Below are positions 55,864-64,000 of a stretch of DNA of 64,000 nucleotides, piece by piece; position 1 is the stretch's first letter; every line of letters begins with the position of its first letter. The position numbers and the translations under genes were made by a program. This DNA comes from Betaproteobacteria bacterium. Its GTDB lineage: Bacteria; Pseudomonadota; Gammaproteobacteria; Burkholderiales; Burkholderiaceae_C. Under the pieces are notes generated by a model. That model saw nothing but the letters and a program-made list of their open reading frames with translations. It ran no database searches and was not told the DNA's origin. The stretch is taken from the NCBI GenBank assembly GCA_016704535.1, contig JADIZZ010000006.1, positions 124,001 to 188,000 on the forward strand, read 5' to 3'.

Positions 55864-56382
55864 TCAGCCCGGCAACATGCTCGCGGCCGCCGCCGGCAGC
55901 AGGGGCTTGAGCACCTGCAGCGCCTGAGCAAGCCAGTGCGCCCCGCGCGAACTGCGCCACGGTGCCGATTGTGCGGCCGGCGTCAGTGCCACGGCGCTGG
56001 CCAGCGCCAGCAGCAGCACGCCGCCGCGCAGCATGCCGAAGCCGGCGCCCAGCAGGCGGTCGGGAATCGACAGCGGAGTCGCGTGGATCAGCATGCGGAT
56101 CAGCCGCGCCAGCAGCGTCCACGCGACCACGGCCGCCAAGAAGGCCAGCGCGAAGGCCGCCCCAGGTTCAAGCCCGAGCCGGCCACGCCCACCGGCACGT
56201 GCGGCGCCATCACCGGTGCGGCCCATTGCGCCGCGAACCAGGCCACGACCCAGCCGGCGAGCGCCAGGCACTCGAAGACGAAGCCGCGCACCAGGCCGAT
56301 GACCACCGACACCGCCAGCACGGCCAGCAACGACCAGGTCCACCCACGACAGGCCGAGGGCGAGGTCGCGCAGCGTGTCCAT
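55864..56382 (-). CDS. cvpA: CvpA family membrane protein, two compensating frame breaks
   Basis: The N-terminus MDTLRDLALGLSWVDLVV and the C-terminal half (FLAAVVAWTLLARLIRMLIH, then GFGMLRGGVLLLALASAVAL) share one frame; the middle (LAVSVVIGLVRGFVFECLAL) is in another. Breaks lie near 56328 and 56165 and cancel, so total length (172 residues) is normal. Four membrane helices are expected. Family linked to purF and colicin V production / envelope homeostasis. Confidence 0.8.
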   Translation of the reverse strand: MDTLRDLALGLSWVDLVVAGRAGGVGGHRPGARLRLRVPGARRLGRGLVRGAMGRTGDGAARAGGRGRLGLEPGAAFALAFLAAVVAWTLLARLIRMLIHATPLSIPDRLLGAGFGMLRGGVLLLALASAVALTPAAQSAPWRSSRGAHWLAQALQVLKPLLPAAAASMLPG

Positions 56383-57231
56383 CACAGCGCCAGCACGTTG
56401 GCCGGCAGGCCGGCGCCCTTGAGCTTGGCGGCCGCGGCATCGGCCTCGTCACGCGTGGCGTACGGACCCAGGCGCACGCGTGTGCGCTTGCCGGCGTCAG
56501 CCTCGATGACCTGGGTATAGGTCTTCGAGGCCCAGCTTCTCGACCTTCGCGCGCGCGGCACGCAGCGTGGCCACATCGGTGTAGGCACCCACCTGCACCA
56601 CGAAGCGGCCCTCGACGGGGCCGCCGAGGCCGCTGCGGCGCCGGCCGGCGAGCCGTGGCCGGACGGGTGTCGGCTGCGCGCGAGGCCGCGTCAGGCGCTG
56701 GTGTGGCGGCGGCCACGACAGGGCCAGCTTTCGCGGCCGCTGCCGGCGCCGACGGCCCGGCAGCCAGCACCTGGCCACGCCGGTGTCGGCAACGGTGCCA
56801 GGCCACCTTGCGCGGCCGGTCGACACCGGACGTTGCGGACGCCGTACCCTCCACCGCGCGTGCCTGACGGGCACAGGCGTCATCGAGGCTACTTCGGCCA
56901 CAGAGCCTCGGTGCCTGCATCTGAGGCAGCTGATCACCGGCAAGGGGCCCGGGCCGCGGCGTCATGGTCGGCGCACGGCCTTCTGCGACCGGCACCTGAA
57001 TGGGGATGTCCAGCGGCAGCGGTCGCGGCTGCGTCTCGAACAGCAAGGGGAAGCCGATGACGCCCGCCACCAGCAGCACCAGGGCACCGATCAGGCGGCG
57101 CCGCGCCCGGGTGCGCGCCGCGCGATTCGGGTCGCACCATCCCCGCCGGCGCCCCGTGCGCGCCCGGCGCGCGGGGGCGCCGGACGGTTGGGCTCGACAG
57201 CGGGCTTGGGGCGCAGGAGGGGCAATCGCAT
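56382..57231 (-). CDS. SPOR-domain protein (DedD-like), several frame breaks
   Basis: Pieces in different frames make one protein: a Pro/Arg-rich cytoplasmic start (MRLPLLRPKPAVEPNRPAPP), a membrane helix (LLVAGVIGFPLLFET), a long Pro/Ala linker, and a C-terminal SPOR domain (EGRFVVQVGAYTDVATLRAA, RTRVRLGPYATRDEADAAAA). SPOR domains bind denuded septal peptidoglycan, so it should localise to the division site. At least three frame breaks. The stop shares a base with the cvpA start. Confidence 0.75.
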
Positions 57232-57301
57232 GCGAGTGAAGTGGTGTCGGCGGGCCTGCGCGCTGCCCCGGCGCGGGGCCTCAGGCCGACGTGGGCGGCC
57301 G

Positions 57302-58590
57302 TCAGCCGGGGCAGGCCTTCTTGAGCACGCCGCCCACGGTGTAGAAGGACCCGAAGACGACGATTCTATCGGCGGGGTCCGCTGCGGCCGGCCGCGGCGC
57401 GCAGGCCCTCGGCGGGGCTGGCATGGGTGTGCACCGCCACCGGCGCACCCGGCCGCCCTGCCGTGGCGGTGCGCACCAGGCGGCCAGCTCCTGGCGCTGG
57501 CCGCGCGCGCGGCTGGGCAGGGCGCAGCAGTGCCACACGTCGACCAGCGGCACCAGCTGCGCGAGCAGGCCGGGATGTCCTTGTCGCGCATGGCGCCGAA
57601 CACCGCGTGCGTGCAGGGGTGGAAGCCCATCTGGTCGAGGTTCAGCGCCAGCGCCGCCACCGCCTGGGGGTTGTGGGCCACATCCAGCACCAGCGCCGGC
57701 TGGCCGGGCACGATCTGGAAGCGGCCCGGCAGCTCGACCAGCGCCAGCCCGGTGCGCACCGCCTGCGCGGTGACGGGCAGCCGGCTGCGCAGCGCTTCCA
57801 GCGCCGCCAGCGCGCCGGCGGCATTCAGCAGCTGGTTGGCGCCGCGCAGCGCCGGATAGGCCATGCCGTTGTAGCGCCGCCCCCGGCCGGCCCAGCCCCA
57901 CTGCTGGCGGTCGCCGGCATGGTTGAAGTCGCGCCCGACCAGCCACAGGTCGGCGCCGATGGCTCGGCGTGCTCGACCACGCTCGCCGGCGGCAGCGGGT
58001 CGCTGACGACCACCGCGCCCGATCGACTCGCGGTCGGGGCCGAGGAACTCCATGTGGTCCAGGTCGATGCTGGTGATGACCGCGCAATCGGCGTCGAAGG
58101 CGTTGACCGCGTCGAAGCGCCCGCCCAGGCCCACCTCAAGAATCACCAGGTCCAGCGGCAGCCTCGACAGCAGGCGCACGATCGCCAGCGTCGTGAACTC
58201 GAAGATGCTCAGCGTGATCTCGCGCCGGGCGGCCTCCACGGCCTCGAAATGCGGCAGCAGTTGCGCCGCATCGACCATGCGGCCATCGACGCGGCAGCGC
58301 TCCTCGAAATGCACCAGGTGCGGTTTGGCATACAGGCCGACGCGGTAGCCGGCCTGCAGCGCAATGGCCTCCAGCATGGCGCAGGTGCGGCCCTTGCCGT
58401 TGGTGCCGGCCACGTGATCACCGGCACCTTGAACTCGATGGCCAGGCGGCGCGCGCACCTCGACCATGCGCTCCAGCGACAGGTCCATCGTCTGGGTGCA
58501 TGGCCGCGCAATGCGCGAGCCACTCGTCGAGTCTCAGCTCGATGGCGCTGGGCGTCGGGCGGGGCGGCGGCCGACGTCCCCGCAGGCGCG
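57302..58590 (-). CDS. folC: dihydrofolate/folylpolyglutamate synthase, multiple frame breaks
   Basis: Fragments on three frames give FolC: RLDEWLAHCAAMHP, then LAIEFKVPVI and the P-loop VAGTNGKGRTCAMLEAI, PLDLVILEVGLGGRFDAVNA, ITSIDLDHMEFLG, VLDVAHNPQAVAALALNL, and the end IVVFGSFYTVGGVLKKACPG at 57302. The Gly after TNGKG is followed by Arg instead of Ser. At least five frame breaks (for example near 58495, 58430, 58000, 57575). Start uncertain. Confidence 0.75.
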
Positions 58591-58615
58591 GGCAGCCAGG
58601 CCCTCGGAGGTCGAA

Positions 58616-59488
<873 letters not shown>

Positions 59489-59505
59489 GCGGACCCTCCG
59501 GGCCT

Positions 59506-60310
59506 TCACGAGTCGAGGGCGGCGCGGATCTCGCCGATGAAGGCCGGCCGCCTCGCAACCACGCTGCCACCCTTCGCGCGCCTCGGCCTCCAGGAGCTGG
59601 ATCAGCCGCGAACCGATGACCACCGCGTCGGCCACCTGCGCCACCGCACGCGCGGTCGCCGCGTCGCGGATGCCGAAACCCACGCCGACCGGCACGCTTG
59701 ACGTGGCGCGGATGCGCGGCACCATGTCGGCCACTGCGGCGATGTCGAGGTGCCCGGCACCCGTCACGCCCTTCAGCGACACGTAGTAGACATAGCCGCT
59801 GGCCATGCGCCCGACATCGCGGATGCGCTGCTCGGTCGAGGTGGGCGCCAGAAGGAAGATCATGTCCAGGCCGGCGCCACGCAGCGTGGCCGCGAAGGCT
59901 TCGCACTCTTCCGGCGGATAGTCGACGACCAGCACGCCATCCACGCCGGCCGCCTTCGCGTCGACCACGAAGCGGTCGACACCGTAGCGTTCGACCGGAT
60001 TGGCGTAGCCCATCAGCACCACCGGCGTGCGCTCGTCGCGCTGGCGGAACGCGCGCACGGCGTCGAGCACCTGCGGCATGCCGATGCCACGGGCAAGCGC
60101 CCGTTCGGAGGCCTTCTGGATCACCGGGCCATCGGCCATCGGGTCCGAGAACGGCACGCCGAGCTCGATCACATCGGCGCCGGCCTTCGCCATCGCGACC
60201 ATGATGTCGGCCGTGGCATCGGCGTACGGGTCGCCCGCCGTGACGTAGGGAATCAGCGCCTTGCGGCCACGCGCCTGCAGCGCGGTGAAGGTGGCGGCAA
60301 TGCGGCTCAT
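59506..60310 (-). CDS. trpA: tryptophan synthase alpha subunit, one frame break
   Basis: TrpA, cleaving indole-3-glycerol phosphate. Motifs: IPYVTAGDPYADATADIM, ADVIELGVPFSDPMADGPVI (Glu and Asp catalytic), FLLAPTSTEQRI, GVGFGIRDAATA. One extra base near 59545-59560 shifts the C-terminus; the correct frame ends FIGEIRAALDS at 59506. Length would be 267 residues. ATG at 60310 overlaps the trpB stop (ATGA). Confidence 0.88.
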
Positions 60311-61555
60311 CGGGCACCGCCATGCCACAGCTTCTGCCCGCGGCACGAAGGCCGGCAGTAGAACTCGGCGCCCGACAGGTCGGCGACGGTGCCGATGTCC
60401 TTGTCGCCACGACCCGAGAGGTTGACGAGCAGGTGTTGATCGCTGCGCATCGTCGGCGCCATCTTCATGGCATGGGCCACGGCATGGCTGATTCCAGCGC
60501 CGGGATGATGCCCTCGGTGCGGCACAGCCGGTGGAAGGCGGACAGCGCCTCGTCGTCGGTGATGCCGACGTACTCGGCGCGGCCGATGTCCTTCAGGTAC
60601 GCATGCTCGGGGCCGACGCCGGGGTAGTCCAGGCCGGCGGAGATCGAATGCGTCTCGGTGATCTGGCCGTTCGCGTCCTGCAGCAGGTAGGTGCGGTTGC
60701 CGTGCAGCACGCCGGGCGTGCCGGCCGACAGCGACGCGGCATGCTTGCCGCTGTCCAGGCCCTGCCCGGCGGCCTCGACGCCGATCAGCCGCGTGCCTTC
60801 GTGCTCGATGTAGGGATAGAAGATGCCCATCGCATTGCTGCCGCCGCCCACGCAGGCGATCACGGCATCCGGCTGGCGGCCGATCATCTCGGGCATCTGC
60901 ACCAGGCACTCGTCGCCGATGACCCGCTGGAAGTCGCGCACCATCATCGGGTACGGGTGCGGGCCGGCCACCGTGCCGATGATGTAGAAAGTGCGCTCGA
61001 CGTTGGTAACCCAGTCGCGCAACGCTTCGTTGAGCGCATCTTTCAGGGTCTTGCTGCCCGACTCGACCGGCACCACCGTGGCGCCCAGCAGGTGCATGCG
61101 GTAGACGTTGGGCGACTGGCGCTTGACGTCCTCGCTGCCCATGTAGACCACGCACTCCATGCCGTAGCGCGCACAGATGGTGGCCGTGGCCACGCCGTGC
61201 TGGCCGGCGCCGGTCTCGGCGATCACGCGCGGCTTGCCCATGCGGCGCGCGAGCAGCGCCTGGCCGATCGTGTTGTTGACCTTGTGCGCGCCGGTGTGGT
61301 TCAGGTCCTCGCGCTTGAGGTAGATCTGCGCACCGCCGATCTCGCGGCTCAGGCGCGCGGCATGGTAGACGGGGCTCGGACGGCCGACGAAATGCGCGAG
61401 TTCGGAGCGGAACTCGGCCATGAACGCCGGGTCGTCGCGGCCCGTCGTAGGCCTCCTCCAGTTCGTCCAGGGCGTGGACCAGGGTCTCGGCGACGAAGGT
61501 GCCGCCGTAGAGGCCCGAAGTGCCCGCGGGCATCGGGTTGGTGGTAGTCCAACAT
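60307..61555 (-). CDS. trpB: tryptophan synthase beta subunit, several frame breaks
   Basis: TrpB, joining indole and serine with PLP. The main frame (60475-61430) holds YLKREDLNHTGAHKVNNTIG with the PLP lysine, ETGAGQHGVATATICARYG and CVGGGSNAMGIFYPY. The N-terminus (MLDYHQPDARGHFGP, then YGGTFVAETLVHALDELEEA) and the C-terminus (DQHLLVNLSGRGDKDIGTV) are in other frames. Breaks near 61510, 61440 and 60475. Confidence 0.87.
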
Positions 61556-61582
61556 GGGTCGCGGAGGGGCCAGGGGCGGTTC

Positions 61583-62240
61583 TCAGGTGCCGAGCCGGGC
61601 ATCGGCTTCGCGCACGGCATCGCAGAAGCTGCGGATCAGCGCGGCATCCTTGATGCCCTTGTCAGCTTCCACGCCGGAACTCACGTCAACGGCCCAGGGC
61701 CGCACGCGAAGGATGCCGTCGATCACATTTCCGGCATGCAACCCACCAGACAAAACGACCGGAAGGGGCACGCTTGGTGGAATCAGTGACCAATCGAAGA
61801 CCTTCCCGGCCCCGCCGAAACCCTCGACATGGGCGTCGAGCAGCAGGGCTTGTGCGCTGCGAAACCGCGCGGCGAAGTCTAGCAAATACGCCGCCCGGGC
61901 GCAGCCCCATGCGGCGACCCGGATAGGGGACCGGCCCGCGGCCTCGCACTGCGCCGGCGTCTCGTCGCCATGGAACTGCAGCAGCGCGTGAAGGGCATCT
62001 CGGTGGCCAGCCGCACTTCGGCCGGCGAGGCGTTCACGAACAGCAGCACCGGCGTGACGAAGGGCGGCAGCCGGCAATCAGCTCTGCGGCGCGCGCCAGC
62101 GTGACGTGGCGCGGGCTCTTCGGGTAGAGCACGAAACCCAGCGCGTCGGCGCCCGCGTCGATGGCCTGCGTCGACGTCGGCCTCGCGGGTGAGGCCGCAG
62201 ATCTTGATGCGGGGAAGGGTGCGGGGGGGCGGGGCCGGGG
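61583..62240 (-). CDS. trpF: phosphoribosylanthranilate isomerase, several frame breaks
   Basis: TrpF pieces in three frames: RIKICGLTREADVDA, then AIDAGADALGFVLYPKSPRH, then PPFVTPVLLFVNASPAEVRL, and the intact C-terminal half LLQFHGDETPAQCEAAGRSP to VDVSSGVEADKGIKD. The catalytic Cys is in KICGLT and the Asp in WAVDVSSGVE. It isomerises PRA in tryptophan synthesis. At least three frame breaks; start not fixed. Confidence 0.8.
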
Positions 62241-62249
62241 TCGCGGCTG

Positions 62250-63075
62250 TCAGGGCAGCCAGTCCATCGCCGGCGTGTGCGCCGGGATGTCGAGCGCGGC
62301 ATCGTAGTACGGCCCCACGAAGTACAGGCCGTCGGGCGGGAATGTCGGCGCCGCGGCGCTCGCGGCGCGCGGCCAGCACCTCGGCCAGCCAGCCCGGCGG
62401 CTAGCGGCGCCTGCCCCACCAGCGACCAGGCAACCCATGATGTTGCGCACCATGTGGTACAGGAAGGCGTTGGCGTCGAAGTCGAAGCACCAGTAGGCGC
62501 CGCGGCGCGATGCTCAGGGCGCGCAGCGTCTTCACTGGCGTCGGCGACTGGCAGTTCGCGGCGCGGAAGCCGCTGAAGTCGTGCTCGCCGATGAGCAGCG
62601 CAGCCGCGGCGGCCGCATGGCGTCGCCGTCCAGCGGCCGGAAGACCCAGCCCACCAGCCCGGCCTCGAGCGCCGGGCGCACCGGCGACTCCAGCAGCACG
62701 AAGCGGTAGCGGCCGCGCGGCGCTGTTGCGGGCATGGAAACGCGTCAGGCACCGGCCGGCACCACTGCACCGCGATGTCGCGGGGCAGGTAGCGGTTGGT
62801 GCCGCGCACCCAGGAGAACAGCTCACGCTCGAAGGACGTGTCGACGTGCACGACCTGGTTCAGGGCGTGCACGCCGGCATCGGTGCGGCCGGCGCAGACG
62901 ACGGGCCCACCGGCGCGGCGGCAAACGCCGCCAGCGCAATCTCGACCTCGTCCTGCACGGTGCGGCCGTCGGGCTGCGACTGCCAGCCGTGGTAGGCCTG
63001 GCCACGGTAGGCCCAGCGCCAGGCGCCAGGGCGCCCGCGGCGCCAGGCGCTGGCGCGCCTGGCGCCTAAGGCGAG
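62250..63075 (-). CDS. truA: tRNA pseudouridine synthase A, multiple frame breaks
   Basis: TruA pieces: YRGQAYHGWQSQPDGRTVQD, EIALAAFAA, then CAGRTDAGVHALNQVVHVDT with the catalytic aspartate, WVRGTNRYLPRDIAVQW, and the C-terminal MVRNIMGCLVAGG and DGLYFVGPYYDAALDIPAHT to 62250. The protein modifies positions 38-40 of many tRNAs. At least four frame breaks; the start lies in the palindromic stretch before 63075. Confidence 0.8.
63006..63066. repeat. dense GGCGCC/CAGGCGC palindromic block at the fimV-truA boundary
   Basis: Within about 60 bases, GGCGCC or its variants recur in alternating orientation (GCGCCAGGCGCC, GGCGCCAGGCGC, TGGCGCGCC, TGGCGCC). It would fold strongly as single strand and may be a reason for poor sequence here. 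Confidence 0.6.
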
Positions 63076-64000
63076 CTTGTCGAGCATGCCCTGCGCCTTG
63101 GCCTGCAGCGGGCCGCTCGCCCTTGGCCACCACTTCCTCGAGCAGGTCGCGCGCGCCTTCCAGGTCGCCGATCTGGCGGAATTCCTCGGCCAGTTCCAGC
63201 TTGCGCGACAGCGGGTCGTTGGCGTCGTCGGCCGACGGCTGCGCGGTGAGCGGTTCGCCGCCGATCGAGAACTCGCCGAAGTCGAAGCCCCAGTTGGGCG
63301 GCGGCGCAGGGGCCGGACGCCCTGAGGCGAGGTGGCGTCTCGCTGGCCAGGGCGCCGAGGTCGAAGACCAGCGAGTGGTCGTCGGCGCGGCCGCCGCCGG
63401 GCGCGTCACGGGGATGGTGTCCTGGTCGCCCGGCGTATCGGCCTCAGGTCACCGGTCGTCGGCGCCCATCCGGCACCTGGGTGCCCAGGGCCTGCGTCGA
63501 CTCGGCAAAAGGCACCGGCGCCGAGACCGGCGCCGCGGCATGGCCCGGCAGTTCGAGTTCGAGGTCCAGTTCGCCGTCGACCGGGCATCGAGCGTGGCGT
63601 CGGGCGCCGGCTGGAAGGCCGGCGGCTGCACCGGGGCGGTGTAGGGCTGCGTCGAGGCCACGCAGGCGTCCGGCACCATCGCCCGCCCGCAGCGCGCCCT
63701 TCCTCCGGGCAGGCCGCCCGGGGCGGTAAAGCTCGTTCTCGGGGTCGATGCCTGGCCGAGTTCCTGCGCCCTTTTCCAGTCCTCGCCCTCGCCGTAGGTC
63801 AGGCTGAACATCTGCGTGGCCAGCAACTCGAAGCCCTTGGTGTCGCGGCGCTTGGCGTAGACCTCGAAGCAGCTTGGTGCGGATGGCCATGCGCTCGGGG
63901 TTCGCGCGCATGGCCTCCTTGAGGATTTCCTCGGCCTGCAGGTCGCGGCCGTAGGCCAGGTAGACATCGGCTTCGGCCACCGGATCGACGTCGCCGATGG
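63067..64000 (-). CDS. FimV-like protein, C-terminal part, frame breaks, partial
   Basis: The right-edge frame reads EADVYLAYGRDLQAEEILKE and RANPERMAIRTKL, the conserved TPR-like C-terminus of FimV, and continues after a break as EVYAKRRDTKGFELLATQMF. The last segment (LSRKLELAEEFRQIGDLEGA, RDLLEEVVAKG, AQGMLDKLA) is the FimV C-terminal domain. FimV binds peptidoglycan and supports polar assembly (type IV pili, Tsp/PilZ systems). Several frame breaks; the N-terminal LysM part is outside the window. Confidence 0.75.

Overview
This 64-kb window is GC-rich, densely packed chromosomal DNA from a betaproteobacterium. It most resembles the Rubrivivax/Leptothrix/Methylibium side of the Burkholderiales. 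This rests on gene order and family content: cysS-alkA-accA-tilS-lysC, exbB-exbD-lpxK-Trm112-kdsB-adk, fimV-truA-trpF-trpB-trpA-accD-folC-SPOR-cvpA-purF-metZ, a full cbb3 oxidase cluster beside hemN and fnr, and DUF1841. No rRNA is present, so the genus is not fixed. Many genes start with GTG or TTG and overlap the preceding stop by 1-4 bases, which suggests translationally coupled operons.

Layout. 0-9 kb: a Tat lipoprotein fragment, DNA polymerase IV, an FMN alpha-hydroxy-acid dehydrogenase, a rhodanese, a hybrid histidine kinase with a NarL-type regulator, an orphan ParA, a TSUP permease, DUF1841 and an HD-GYP protein. 9.3-21.4 kb: tRNA-Ser, lysC, tilS, accA, alkA and cysS, then divergently a TPR protein, two cyclophilins, lpxH and mtfA, meeting clpS-clpA. 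21.5-26.3 kb: a cold-shock gene with its own promoter, icd, a TauE/SafE (UreH_2-type) protein, hemN and fnr. 26.3-34.1 kb: ccoI-ccoS-ccoN-ccoO-ccoQ-ccoP-ccoG-fixH plus a small membrane gene. This is a complete microaerobic respiration module with FNR-type boxes next to fnr and inside ccoS. 34.1-41.7 kb: DUF192, sodB, xseA, an envelope operon (exbB to kdsB), adk and an SDR.

41.7-51.2 kb is an accessory, partly decayed region. It holds a lone receiver protein, small ORFs, a lipoprotein, remnants of a cardiolipin synthase, a PIN toxin and a serine recombinase, a ribbon-helix-helix gene with a tandem palindromic operator candidate next to a PHB-depolymerase-type esterase, an RTX-type M10 metalloprotease damaged inside one repeat, and a VapB45/VapC45-like pair whose antitoxin frame is broken at a G run. 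It ends at a tRNA-Ala/Glu/Asp cluster.

51.7-64 kb returns to conserved housekeeping genes (gltX, metZ, purF, cvpA, SPOR, folC, accD, trpA, trpB, trpF, truA, fimV). Here single-base frameshifts are very common and most genes read only by switching frame. metZ, purF and accD are intact. The pattern looks like low-accuracy sequence near a contig end rather than real gene death, so coordinates from about 56 kb on are approximate. I found no CRISPR array, intact prophage or complete insertion sequence. I cannot point to a clearly new system. The most promising leads are the RHH/esterase locus with its tandem operator and the FNR site embedded in ccoS.
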